Shown in pieces: positions 1 through 7,527 of a DNA stretch of 29,223 nucleotides. This DNA is from Halomonas halophila (GTDB taxonomy: Bacteria > Pseudomonadota > Gammaproteobacteria > Pseudomonadales > Halomonadaceae). The number at the start of each line of letters is the position of its first letter. The first letter of the stretch is position 1. Location of the stretch: positions 1-29,223 of the forward strand of contig DJIP01000394.1 of the NCBI GenBank assembly GCA_002433675.1. The letters run 5' to 3'. The notes below the pieces were generated by a model, which had not been told where the DNA came from, did not search any database, and was given only the letters and a program-made list of their open reading frames with translations. The translations under genes were made by a program, and so were the position numbers.

Positions 1-1
1 G

Positions 2-511
2 GACAAGGCCGACACCGCGCCACGCTTTGACCACTACGCTGAGCTACCGCGCTGGCACCGCGACGGTGCCGACTTCACCTTGCTGATCGGCGAAGCCGAA
101 GGCCATCACGCCCCCACCCTGAGCTTTTCGCCGCTGGTGGGACTCGACGTACAGGCCAGTGACACCACGAAGCTGGCGGTGCCCCTGCGCCCCGACTTCG
201 AATACGGCGTGCTGGTGCTGGAAGGCGGCCTTGAGCTGGATGACGAGGCCTTCGCGGTGGACGAGCTGGGGTATCTCGGACGCGGGCGAGACAGCCTCGA
301 AATATCGCTGTCTGCGGGCAGCCGGATCCTGTTGATCGGCGGCGAGCCGATGGAAGACGAGATCCTGATCTGGTGGAACTTCGTTGGCCATTCGCGGGAA
401 GCGATCATCCAGGCTCAGCACGACTGGGAAGCCGCCAGCGAGCGCTTCGGTGACATCCCCCTGTGGCAGGGAGCACGCCTGGAGGCACCGCCGCTGCCCT
501 GGTCTGCCTGA
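2..511 (+). CDS. pirin family protein, C-terminal part (5' truncated)
   Basis: The reading frame is open from the first bases of the window, so the N-terminal cupin of this protein lies outside it. What remains, about 169 residues, matches the second half of a pirin. It has a stretch of cupin beta strands (EYGVLVLEGGLELDD), then the typical pirin C-terminal segment with a LLIGGEP motif followed by WWNFVGHSREAI and a downstream Asp-Trp. Pirins are iron-binding bicupins. Bacterial members are variously quercetinases or redox-responsive modulators, and the substrate here cannot be told. The metal-binding His residues are in the missing N-terminal half, so activity cannot be judged. The frame ends with TGA at 509-511, and a convergent small gene follows 27 bases later. 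Confidence 0.85.
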   Translation, partial: DKADTAPRFDHYAELPRWHRDGADFTLLIGEAEGHHAPTLSFSPLVGLDVQASDTTKLAVPLRPDFEYGVLVLEGGLELDDEAFAVDELGYLGRGRDSLEISLSAGSRILLIGGEPMEDEILIWWNFVGHSREAIIQAQHDWEAASERFGDIPLWQGARLEAPPLPWSA

Positions 512-538
512 AGGCAGCCTCGCTGACGCAGAGGGCGA

Positions 539-877
539 TCATCCAGACGCCTTGTCCTCCTGCGCGTTGTGGCTGGCCCACCAGTCGGCGTAGGAGCTGT
601 TGTGGGGTGCGCGTCCGGTCTCGTCCTCGGCGCCGTCGGACCACCACACCGGACCACGCTCGCCCAGCGCCTCCTTGGCCACCTGGACCTGACGACGCGC
701 GGCCTTGAGCGCCTCGTCATCGTCGACCTTGTTGGCCTCCTTGACCGCGCGGCGGGCCGCCATCAGCGCCTTGACGTGGCGCTTGCGGGTGTCTTCGTCC
801 AGGCGCGGGTCGGTGCACCGCCAGAGACGATTGCGGGCGACAAAGTAGCGTCCATCCGGCGTTGTGGGGTACTTCAC
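539..877 (-). CDS. small conserved hypothetical protein (YPTTPDGRYFV family)
   Basis: This 112-residue protein starts at a GTG preceded by a strong Shine-Dalgarno sequence (GAAGGAGG, 5 bases upstream), which rules out the much longer open frame running upstream on this strand. The N-terminus (KYPTTPDGRYFVARNRLWRCTDPRLDE), a central Lys/Arg/Ala-rich helix (residues about 35-72), and the C-terminal GERGPVWWSDGA...NSSYADWW signature recur, as I recall, in many proteobacterial hypothetical proteins. Some of these are annotated, without good support, as a Tol biopolymer transporter. There is no signal peptide or membrane segment. The charged helix and two Trp-rich patches suggest a small soluble or nucleic-acid-associated protein, but no function is assigned. 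It diverges from the FMN reductase gene. Confidence 0.8.
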   Translation of the reverse strand: MKYPTTPDGRYFVARNRLWRCTDPRLDEDTRKRHVKALMAARRAVKEANKVDDDEALKAARRQVQVAKEALGERGPVWWSDGAEDETGRAPHNSSYADWWASHNAQEDKASG

Positions 878-1024
878 GTCGACCTCCTTCTGCCATCTTG
901 ATGCGATATGTTGCAGGATGAATGCATAAGATCGGCGCTGACAATGGCTGACAGAGCGTAAGCCTATGGCTATATGTCCATGCCTTGCACTGTTGCGTTT
1001 CCGTTCATACCGCAGGAGAACCCC

Positions 1025-1606
1025 ATGAGCGATACCCGTCCCCGTATTCTGGTCTTTGCCGGCAGCGCCCGGGAAGATTCCTTCAACAAGCGTCTGGCCA
1101 GGCTGATGGCACAACGCATCGACGAGCTTGGCGGACAGGCCACCTTCGTCGACCTGCGCGACTTCCCGATGCCGATCTACGACGGTGACCTGGAGGCCGG
1201 AGAAGGACTCCCCGAGCACGCCAGCCGCCTCAAGCGGATGTTCATGGAGCACCAGGGCCTCGCCATCGCCTCCCCTGAGTACAACGGCTTCATTACACCG
1301 CTTCTGAAGAACACCATCGACTGGGTCTCGCGCCCCGACGGCGACCTGGGCGCCCTCGAACCCTACCAGCACAAGGTCGCGGCCATCGTCGGCGCCTCGC
1401 CCGGCGGGCTCGGTGGGCTTCGCGCCCTGCCGCTGTTGCGTCAGCTCTTGAGCAATATCGGCGTTACGGTACTGCCTGACCAGCTTGCCGTGGGCGGCGC
1501 CGGCAGCGCTTTCCATGAAGACGGCAGCCTGGCCGACGAAGGCAAGGCCAAGGCGCTGGACAATATTTGTCAGCGCCTGGTCACCACCCTGGCACGGTCG
1601 TCGTGA
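1025..1606 (+). CDS. NAD(P)H-dependent FMN reductase (flavodoxin-like fold)
   Basis: This 193-residue protein belongs to the NADPH-dependent FMN reductase family (ChrR/YieF, azoreductase-like). The FMN phosphate-binding loop GSAREDSFNKRL is at residues about 12-23. The family signature SPEYNGFITPLLKNTIDW is at about 81-98, and a glycine-rich GASPGGLGGLRAL segment follows near 121. Such enzymes reduce quinones, chromate, azo dyes or free flavin in the cytoplasm using NAD(P)H. I chose the ATG at 1025 because AGGAG lies 7 bases upstream; the frame is open to 974 but that extension has no family match. It is monocistronic, divergent from the small protein at 539-877, and followed by a short hairpin before the convergent MAPEG gene. 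The physiological substrate is not evident. Confidence 0.92.
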   Translation: MSDTRPRILVFAGSAREDSFNKRLARLMAQRIDELGGQATFVDLRDFPMPIYDGDLEAGEGLPEHASRLKRMFMEHQGLAIASPEYNGFITPLLKNTIDWVSRPDGDLGALEPYQHKVAAIVGASPGGLGGLRALPLLRQLLSNIGVTVLPDQLAVGGAGSAFHEDGSLADEGKAKALDNICQRLVTTLARSS

Positions 1607-1610
1607 CAAC

Positions 1611-1631
1611 GACCGTCTGACGCTGACGGTC
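1611..1631 (+). terminator. possible weak terminator hairpin after FMN reductase gene
   Basis: A perfect 7-bp inverted repeat GACCGTC/GACGGTC with a 7-base loop starts 5 bases after the stop codon of the FMN reductase gene. It lies in the gap before the convergent MAPEG gene. No T tract follows, so intrinsic termination is uncertain. Confidence 0.35.
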
Positions 1632-1685
1632 AACGGGCTGAAAACCGGCGTGCGAGCGCGAGCCACCGGTCTCGTTTCGGGGCGG

Positions 1686-2075
1686 CTACCACAGCGCCCC
1701 GATCATGATCGTCAGACACGCCAGCATGCCGATGGCGAAGATGATGGAGCGGATCCACTGCCAGTTCAGGGCGTAGGCCAGCGGGTGGAGCAGGCGTGAG
1801 GCGAGAAAGACCAGCGCCGGCACGTCGAGGCTCTCCAGCTCCACCCCGGCGCCGATGGCCACCACCGCGGTGGTAGCGTAGACGATCAGCGCCTCCCAGG
1901 CGTTGGACTGGGCCGCCTGCAGCCGCGCACCGACACCTTCAAGACGCGCCTGTTGGGCACGCGGATGGCGATTGTCCAGGTGGCCGAACTGGCGCACGCG
2001 CCAGGCGGCACCGATCCAGGCCAGCAGGATCGGCAGCAGGGAGGCAATAAAAAGGGTGACGAGAAAGATCGACAT
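1686..2075 (-). CDS. MAPEG family membrane protein
   Basis: This 129-residue protein has four hydrophobic segments: about residues 2-22, 48-70, 74-95 and 103-125. The pattern and length fit bacterial members of the MAPEG superfamily (membrane-associated proteins in eicosanoid and glutathione metabolism). The family-like region reads RLQAAQSNAWEALIVYATTA, followed by SRLLHPLAYALNW and a last helix with a glycine. Eukaryotic relatives are glutathione S-transferases or leukotriene synthases, while the role of the short bacterial proteins is mostly unknown. The start at 2075 begins directly at the first transmembrane helix, with GGAG 8 bases upstream; the frame extends to 2150 but adds a sequence with no helix character. 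It is divergent from the cytochrome b561 gene. Confidence 0.85.
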   Translation of the reverse strand: MSIFLVTLFIASLLPILLAWIGAAWRVRQFGHLDNRHPRAQQARLEGVGARLQAAQSNAWEALIVYATTAVVAIGAGVELESLDVPALVFLASRLLHPLAYALNWQWIRSIIFAIGMLACLTIMIGALW

Positions 2076-2200
2076 GGAAGGCTCCGAGGGCGAATTGTCC
2101 CCAGCATGGCACAGGGAATGGCTGACAGGCGAAGGGCCAGGCGTCAGCATGGCGGTAATTGCCTGACACCGGGCAATACCGCATCCCAGAGGTTTCCTTC

Positions 2201-2806
2201 ATGCCAGCGAGCCAAGCCCGCGATGCGACCCACGCACCCGATGGCCGCCCTGCCCGACACGCCCTGATCAGCCGTGCCCTGCACGCCTTGCTGGCGTTGA
2301 CCATCGCCCTTTTGTACCTCAGTGCCTACGGGCGCAAGTGGGCGACCACCCAGCTCGAGTCCGCCAACTGGTACCTGCTGGTGGTCCACGTCAACCTGGG
2401 GCTTTTGAGTGTGGCGCTGTCGCTGGGGCTGTTGGCGGCACATCTATGGCTGCCACAGCCGCCGCCCCTGGGGCTGCCACGGGTGACTCGCCTCGCCCAC
2501 CGTGGTCTGCTCGCCGTGCTCCTGGCGCTGCCCGTAGCGGCGTATATCGGCACCGGCTTCGACCTCAAGGTGCTGGGCCAGTGGACGCTGCCCTCGTTTC
2601 AGCGCCTGCCACTGGCGGACTCGCTCGCGGCCCTGCTCGAGGTGCCGCTGATCACCCTGATGGAGCCGTTTGGCCGCTTTCATCGGGACTGGGGCGCCGA
2701 TCTGCTGCTGCCTTTTATGCTCGGTGGCCATATCGCGGCGGCCCTGTTCCACCATTGGGTGTTGAAAGACAGCGCCCTTGGCAGGATATGGTCGCTGCGC
2801 CGTTGA
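2201..2806 (+). CDS. cytochrome b561 family di-haem membrane protein
   Basis: This 201-residue integral membrane protein fits the bacterial cytochrome b561 (CybB/YceJ-like) family. Four membrane helices lie at about residues 22-42, 58-82, 98-118 and 165-187. Histidines that could ligate two b-type haems occur in these helices: H28 (ISRALHALL), H63 (VVHVNLG), H100 (LAHRGLL) and H177 (GGHIAAALFHH). Proteins of this type shuttle electrons between quinol and periplasmic or oxidant acceptors such as superoxide. The ATG at 2201 has AGAGG about 8 bases upstream; an in-frame TTG at 2159 is less likely. It is monocistronic and ends at a strong terminator. Confidence 0.9.
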   Translation: MPASQARDATHAPDGRPARHALISRALHALLALTIALLYLSAYGRKWATTQLESANWYLLVVHVNLGLLSVALSLGLLAAHLWLPQPPPLGLPRVTRLAHRGLLAVLLALPVAAYIGTGFDLKVLGQWTLPSFQRLPLADSLAALLEVPLITLMEPFGRFHRDWGADLLLPFMLGGHIAAALFHHWVLKDSALGRIWSLRR

Positions 2807-2846
2807 GCGGCACCCCTGTTCCTCGCCACCGCAGCAGACATGCGAA

Positions 2847-2876
2847 AAAGCCCGCGCAGTCGCCTGCGCGGGCTTT
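2847..2876. terminator. bidirectional intrinsic terminator
   Basis: A perfect 13-bp inverted repeat, AAAGCCCGCGCAG / CTGCGCGGGCTTT, has a TCGC tetraloop. On the plus strand it runs into TTTCTTT, and on the minus strand the stem is followed by further T residues (the A run at 2845-2849). It separates the convergent cytochrome b561 and sodium symporter genes and should stop transcription from both. Confidence 0.92.
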
Positions 2877-2897
2877 CTTTGATGTGGTCAGTGAGCG

Positions 2898-4388
2898 TCA
2901 GGCCTTGGCAGGCCCCTTGCGCAGCGGCACGTCAGGCACCGCCTCCATGCGCTCGCGTTCTTCGGTGATCAGCTCAAGCGCCTGCTCTTCGCTGAGTTCG
3001 GAAGCCGGGGTCAACAGGCTGACCAGGATACCGGCGGCCATGGCCAGGCCCACCGCCGGGATGCTCGGGTTGCCCCAGTAGGCACTCCAGCTCGGCACCG
3101 AGATGATCGTCAGCGACGTCGCCGACGCCACCACCAGCGAGGCAATCGCACCTTGCCAGTTGTAGCGCGGCCAGAAGCGCCCCAGCACGCCGCAGACGAA
3201 CATGCCCGCCAGCACGGTCGCCACCATCTTGGTGATGTAGGCGATCACGTTGTCCGAGGTCAGGGCAAAGGCCAGCGCCAGGCTGATGGTACCGACCAGG
3301 CCGACCCGCGACAGCCTGACCACGCTACTGGCAGAAGGCGCACGGCCCTTGACCAGCACGTAGAGATCGCGGATCAGGGTGGTGACACCGGCGATCGCAT
3401 CGCTGCTGGCGCTGGACATGGTCGCCGACAGACCGGCCACCAGCAGCAACAGGCCAAGCCACAGCGGCAGAACTTCGGTGGCCAGATACGGGAAGGCGAA
3501 GTTGCTGTTTTCCAGATTGGGGTTGAGGGCGTAGGTGGCCATGCCGATGATCGCCGGCACGATGGAGAAGAGCATGTACAGGCAACCGGTGACCAGGAAG
3601 GAGCGGCGCACCGAGCCCACCGAGGCGCCGGAGTAGATGCGCTGACGGAAGGACGGGGTCGCCAGCACGCCGACCGCGATGACCGTGATCAGCGACAGGG
3701 CGGGCACCAGGCCGACCTTGTCGATGGCCAGGAAGCTGGTCGCCGCGGCGTCCATGGAGGCGGTCATCTCGGAGAAGCCGCCCACCTCGACCACGGCCAC
3801 CGCCGCCATCAGGAAGAAGCCGACAAACAGCACGATGGCCTGCACGGTGTCGGTCCAGACCACCGCCATGTAGCCGCCGATGACGCAGTAAATACCGAAG
3901 CCCAAGGCCACCACCATCTTGGCCTGCCAGGCGGGGATATCCGCCATCCACGCCAGATACAGGCCGCCGCCGAGGATATGGGCACCGAGCCAGCCGATGC
4001 AGGCAACGTAGATGAACAGCGCCACGACATTGCGCACCAGGCGGTTGGCCCCGACGTAGAACGACAACTCCTCGCTCATGGTCATGAAGCGGTAGCGGCG
4101 CACACCGGCGAAACACAGCGCCAGCAGCAGCACCCCGATCGAACCACCCAGACCATAGAGTGCGCCGCCCCAGCCGTTGGCGTAGCCGAAGCCCACCGCG
4201 CCCATGCTGGAACCTGTTCCCACCATGGTGGCCACGGTGGTACCGATGGTCAGGAATATCGGTACGCTGCGCCCGCCAAGGAGGAAGTCATCGCCGGTGC
4301 CGCGATCGTTCCGCGACATCCACCAGCCGAAGCCGATCATCAGAACGATGTAGACGCAAAAGGTAGCAAGGAAAAGATGACTGTTCAT
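2898..4388 (-). CDS. sodium:solute symporter (SSS family)
   Basis: This 496-residue polytopic membrane protein has about 13 hydrophobic segments and the SSS (PutP/SglT-like, LeuT-fold) pattern. An N-terminal helix is followed by DDFLLGGRSVPIFLTIGTTVATMVG, a sodium-symporter signature region around residues 33-57. A SATMSSASSDAIAGV segment near 326-340 corresponds to the TM8 site-2 sodium-binding helix. The hydrophilic C-terminal tail (about 460-496) is acidic and then basic. The gene is last in a minus-strand set with RidA, an N-acyl-D-amino-acid deacylase and an RpiR regulator, so I infer that it imports the substrate of that pathway, such as a D-amino acid or an acylated form. Substrate cannot be read from the sequence. 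AGAGG lies 5 bases before the ATG. A 168-base gap separates it from ridA. Confidence 0.92.
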   Translation of the reverse strand: MNSHLFLATFCVYIVLMIGFGWWMSRNDRGTGDDFLLGGRSVPIFLTIGTTVATMVGTGSSMGAVGFGYANGWGGALYGLGGSIGVLLLALCFAGVRRYRFMTMSEELSFYVGANRLVRNVVALFIYVACIGWLGAHILGGGLYLAWMADIPAWQAKMVVALGFGIYCVIGGYMAVVWTDTVQAIVLFVGFFLMAAVAVVEVGGFSEMTASMDAAATSFLAIDKVGLVPALSLITVIAVGVLATPSFRQRIYSGASVGSVRRSFLVTGCLYMLFSIVPAIIGMATYALNPNLENSNFAFPYLATEVLPLWLGLLLLVAGLSATMSSASSDAIAGVTTLIRDLYVLVKGRAPSASSVVRLSRVGLVGTISLALAFALTSDNVIAYITKMVATVLAGMFVCGVLGRFWPRYNWQGAIASLVVASATSLTIISVPSWSAYWGNPSIPAVGLAMAAGILVSLLTPASELSEEQALELITEERERMEAVPDVPLRKGPAKA

Positions 4389-4556
4389 ACAGACCTCTTA
4401 TACTTGTCGTCTCGGTCGTTGCCGCGATCGAGACAGTGAATGTGAACGTTTGCTGTGCCTGGCGTCGGGTCCTTGCCGGGATCCGGCGCCTTCCTGTCGC
4501 TACGATGCGGGCATCCCTGCCCCGGTCGAGTTGCCGCTCGACGCAATGTCCCTGGT

Positions 4557-4949
4557 TTAAGCGCGATCGGCGCGGTAGCAGGTCAGGTCCACCTCGACCT
4601 TGCAGTCCACCACCAGATCCTGAACGCTGCAGATGCGCGCCGGCGGGTGATCCTTGAAGTACTCGGCGAACACCTTGTTGAACGACTGGAAGTAACGCGA
4701 GTCGGTCAGCACGGCGGTGACGTGGACCACGTCCTCGATGTCGTAACCCGCCTCGCGGGCGATGGTCAGGGCATTCTCGAAGGCCAGTCGGCTCTGCTCG
4801 ACGATGCCGCCTTCCACCACTTCCCCATCGGTCATCGGGGTCTGACCGGACACCTTCAGCCAGCCGCCGGCTTCCACCGCGCGGGAGAAGGGAAGTTTCT
4901 GGCCGCCGGTACCGACGCCGCCTTCGGCGCCATAACGCTTGATCGTCAT
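4557..4949 (-). CDS. RidA (YjgF/YER057c/UK114) family enamine/imine deaminase
   Basis: This 130-residue protein has the RidA fold signatures: SGQTPMTDGEVVEGGIVEQSRLAFEN (about residues 34-60), VVHVTAVLTD, and the C-terminal PPARICSVQDL...EVDLTCY, which contains the conserved Arg that binds the substrate carboxylate. RidA proteins hydrolyse reactive enamine and imine intermediates, such as 2-aminoacrylate made by PLP-dependent serine or threonine dehydratases, to 2-oxo acids and ammonia. It lies 39 bases downstream of the deacylase gene and beside a D-amino-acid PLP enzyme, so a pathway-specific role on D-serine or D-threonine dehydration products is plausible. I chose the ATG at 4949 because AGGAGA lies 8 bases upstream; the open frame to 4979 has no such site. 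Confidence 0.9.
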   Translation of the reverse strand: MTIKRYGAEGGVGTGGQKLPFSRAVEAGGWLKVSGQTPMTDGEVVEGGIVEQSRLAFENALTIAREAGYDIEDVVHVTAVLTDSRYFQSFNKVFAEYFKDHPPARICSVQDLVVDCKVEVDLTCYRADRA

Positions 4950-4988
4950 GTCAATGTCTCCTGAAAAATGCTGATGCAATAAACGTGG

Positions 4989-6449
4989 CTAGAGTGGCGT
5001 GGCCGCAAGGCGCACGCTTCGGCGCAACATGCGCCCGGATCGTTGGCTCGACGCCTGGCCATTGGCGTAGGCCGTCGTGCCGTTGACCAGCACCCGAAGG
5101 ATGCCGCTGGCGGGCGTCTTCGGCTGGTCATAGGTGGCGCTATCTTCCAGTTGCTCGAGATCCAGAAGGACCAGATCGGCGAAGGCGCCTGGACGAATCA
5201 CACCGCGGTCTTCCAGGCCAAAGGTGGCAGCGGAAAGACCGCTCATTTTGCGTACCGCCTCGGCCGGCGGCATCAGTGCCAGGTCGCGGCTGTAGTGGGC
5301 CAGCACGCGGGGAAAGGCGCCCCACAGGCGCGGGTGGGGATGCGGGTCATTGGGCAGACCGTCGGAGCCGACCATGGTCAAGGGGTGCGCCAGCACCTGG
5401 CGCATGTCGTCCTCGCTCATGTTGTGATAGACCGCACCGGCAGGCTGCAGGCGCCTGGCCGCGTCCAGCAGTGAAAGCCCCCAGTCGGCGGCGATATCGG
5501 CCAGCGGCCGACGTGCCTGCTCCGGATGTGGCTTCGACCAGGTGATGGTGATGTCGATCTCGTCGGTGACCTGCCCCAGGTCCAGGGTCGAGGAGCCGGC
5601 GGTATAGGGGTAACAGTCGCAGTGAACACGCTGGCGGCTGGCGGCCTCGGTCAACTGCGCCAGCGCCCGCGGCGCCTGCCCCCAGTTGCCGGCACCGGCG
5701 CACTTAAGGTGCGAGATCACCAGCGGTGCACGGGCCTCGGCGGCAGTGGCGAAGGCCTCATCCATTGCCTCGGCCTGTCCGGCGAACTCGTCACGCAGGT
5801 GGGTGGTGTAGATTCCGCCCGCCTCGCTGACCGCGCGCACCAGGGCGGCGACCTCGGCGCTTGGCGCCTGACGGGCATTGCGATAGGCAAGCCCGGTGCT
5901 CATGCCGATGGCGCCCTCGGCGAGTGCCTGTTCCAGGGTAAGGCGCATGGCGGCGATCTCGTCGTCGCGGGCCGGCCGCTCGAAGTCGTCCATCACCAGT
6001 GAGCGCAGGCTGGTATGCCCCACCAGCGCCGCCACGTTAACCGCCGGGCAGGCCGTTTCCACGGCATCGGCGTAGGTGGCAAAGCTGGGATAGGCGAAGT
6101 CCTCGGCGTCGCCCAGCAGGTTCATCGGGTCGGGCACCTCACTGCCGCGAAGCCTGACCGGCGAGGCACTGATGCCGCAATTGCCGACCACCACGGTGGT
6201 CACCCCTTGGCTCAGCTTCGGCAGCATCTCGGGGGTACGCACCACATTGGTATCGTCATGGGTGTGGACGTCGATGAATCCCGGCGTCAGCACCAGCCCC
6301 TCGGCCTGCACCACCTCGCTGGCCTCGTGCCCGGCGAGTTCCCCCACCGCCACGATACGATCCCCCTTGATCGCGACATCCGCGATATGGGGATCCGCGC
6401 CGGTGCCATCCAGCAGCGTGGCGCGACGAATCAAGAGGTCATGGTGCAT
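4989..6449 (-). CDS. N-acyl-D-amino-acid deacylase (D-aminoacylase), amidohydrolase superfamily
   Basis: This 486-residue enzyme matches D-aminoacylases, which hydrolyse N-acyl-D-amino acids to D-amino acid and a carboxylate. The zinc ligands known from the Alcaligenes enzyme are all visible: HTH at residues 62-64, Cys91 (VVGNCGIS), His217 (TTHLRDE), His247 (VISHLKC) and Asp363 (VGSDGLP). The N-terminal beta-sandwich strand (DLLIRRATLLDGTG) and the C-terminal strands (GAFADLVLLD) frame a TIM barrel. The start at 6449 has GGGAGA 6 bases upstream. It sits one base after the stop codon of the RpiR gene, so the two are translationally close-coupled. The acyl group (formyl, acetyl) and side-chain preference are not evident, and relatives include D-Glu- and D-Asp-specific deacylases. 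Confidence 0.92.
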   Translation of the reverse strand: MHHDLLIRRATLLDGTGADPHIADVAIKGDRIVAVGELAGHEASEVVQAEGLVLTPGFIDVHTHDDTNVVRTPEMLPKLSQGVTTVVVGNCGISASPVRLRGSEVPDPMNLLGDAEDFAYPSFATYADAVETACPAVNVAALVGHTSLRSLVMDDFERPARDDEIAAMRLTLEQALAEGAIGMSTGLAYRNARQAPSAEVAALVRAVSEAGGIYTTHLRDEFAGQAEAMDEAFATAAEARAPLVISHLKCAGAGNWGQAPRALAQLTEAASRQRVHCDCYPYTAGSSTLDLGQVTDEIDITITWSKPHPEQARRPLADIAADWGLSLLDAARRLQPAGAVYHNMSEDDMRQVLAHPLTMVGSDGLPNDPHPHPRLWGAFPRVLAHYSRDLALMPPAEAVRKMSGLSAATFGLEDRGVIRPGAFADLVLLDLEQLEDSATYDQPKTPASGILRVLVNGTTAYANGQASSQRSGRMLRRSVRLAATPL

Positions 6450-6450
6450 G

Positions 6451-7314
6451 TCAGTCTCCCAGCGGCTGACGATTGTCTCCGCCGCGATGGTCATCAAGTG
6501 CAATCTTCAAACGCCTGAGCTTGGTACGGGCCTGGTCGCGATGACGCATGGCCAGCTCAAGCGCCAGCACGTCGATGGCGGCCATCAACGCGTAGCGAGA
6601 CGCCGAAGGGTGAAGAATGAAGTCGGTCTCCCGGGCGGCGATGGGCAGCACCACGTTGGCGGCGGCGGCGAGCGGCGACCCCACGGCGGTGATGGCGATC
6701 ACCTGGGCTCCGTACTGACTGGCGATCTGGGCCGACTCGACCATCTCCGGGGTATAGCCGGACACCGACAGCACCACCACTACGTCCGCAGGCTCCAGGG
6801 TGGCGGCCACCATTCTCGGCAGCAGACCGTGGGGATAGGCGCTGACCGCATAGCCCAGGCGCATCAGGCGAAACTGCAGCTCCTGGCACATCACGCTGGA
6901 GCCGCCGCCACTGCCGAAGGTCAGTATCTGGCGGGCGTTGTCGAGTCGCTCCACCGCACCTTCGATATCGGCCTCGAACAACAATTCGCGGTTGAGCGCC
7001 AGGGTCTGGGTGGCGACGTCGTAGACGATGCTTGACCCCCGGGCGGGATCGGCGTCCTCGATAAAGCGACGTCCAGCGGCCAGGGCGCGGGTCAGGCGCA
7101 GCTTGAGGTCACGCACGTTGTCGCAGTCCACCGAGCGGGCGAAGCGCGTCACGGTGGCGTCACTGACGCCTGAGCGCCGGGCGATCTCGCTGATGCTGGC
7201 CTCGGCCACGAAGTCGATATCGTCGAAGATCAGCTCCGCCACCTTGCGCTCCGACTCGCTCAGGGAGCGAACCACAGCGGTGATGCGCGACAGGATATCG
7301 ATCTGTTGACTCAT
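6451..7314 (-). CDS. MurR/RpiR family transcriptional regulator (HTH + SIS)
   Basis: This 287-residue regulator has an N-terminal RpiR helix-turn-helix domain (residues about 1-77; ASISEIARRSGVSDATVTRFARSV is the recognition region). A C-terminal SIS domain (about 115-250) includes TFGSGGGSSVMCQELQFRLMRLG and VVVLSVSGYTPEMVESAQIA, the sugar- or ligand-binding loops of this fold. RpiR proteins usually control adjacent catabolic genes and respond to phosphosugars or other pathway intermediates. It is the first gene of the minus-strand D-amino-acid set and is divergent from the PLP enzyme gene. A palindrome at 7394-7410 lies between them, so it probably controls both directions including itself. 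The ATG at 7314 has AGAGG about 7 bases upstream. Confidence 0.92.
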   Translation of the reverse strand: MSQQIDILSRITAVVRSLSESERKVAELIFDDIDFVAEASISEIARRSGVSDATVTRFARSVDCDNVRDLKLRLTRALAAGRRFIEDADPARGSSIVYDVATQTLALNRELLFEADIEGAVERLDNARQILTFGSGGGSSVMCQELQFRLMRLGYAVSAYPHGLLPRMVAATLEPADVVVVLSVSGYTPEMVESAQIASQYGAQVIAITAVGSPLAAAANVVLPIAARETDFILHPSASRYALMAAIDVLALELAMRHRDQARTKLRRLKIALDDHRGGDNRQPLGD

Positions 7315-7393
7315 GGCTTGCCTCTGTCCGTTGCGACGTTGCCAGATCACGAAGCCTGTCCAGGGCCCTCGTCATCTGCGGTATCCTTACGCT

Positions 7394-7410
7394 ATGTTAG
7401 TTTCTAACAT
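7394..7410. promoter_or_regulatory. palindromic operator candidate between rpiR and PLP enzyme gene
   Basis: A perfect 7-bp inverted repeat, ATGTTAG-TTT-CTAACAT, sits 80 bases upstream of the RpiR start codon and about 117 bases upstream of the divergent PLP enzyme gene. A second short palindrome, GAAA-A-TTTC, lies at 7427-7435. These are the only symmetric AT-rich elements in the divergent spacer and so are candidate RpiR binding sites. Confidence 0.6.
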
Positions 7411-7527
7411 CGCTCCACACTTTTTTGAAAATTTCCGACAATGGTCGTAGTCAGATCAATCTTCGAACATTGCCAATCGTCCGGCGCGGCGTAACATGAC
7501 CCGCGTTCCGCTCTCAGGAGAACTTCC

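Noticed and set aside
878..1666. N-terminal extension of the small protein gene at 539
   Set aside because: The extension is antisense to the FMN reductase gene, and a GTG with a strong ribosome binding site at 877 gives the conserved protein.
3153..4439. 428-codon open frame on the plus strand
   Set aside because: It is antisense to the sodium symporter gene. Its translation is rich in His, Gln and Asp, as expected for the complement of a hydrophobic GC-rich gene, and it lacks any family motif.
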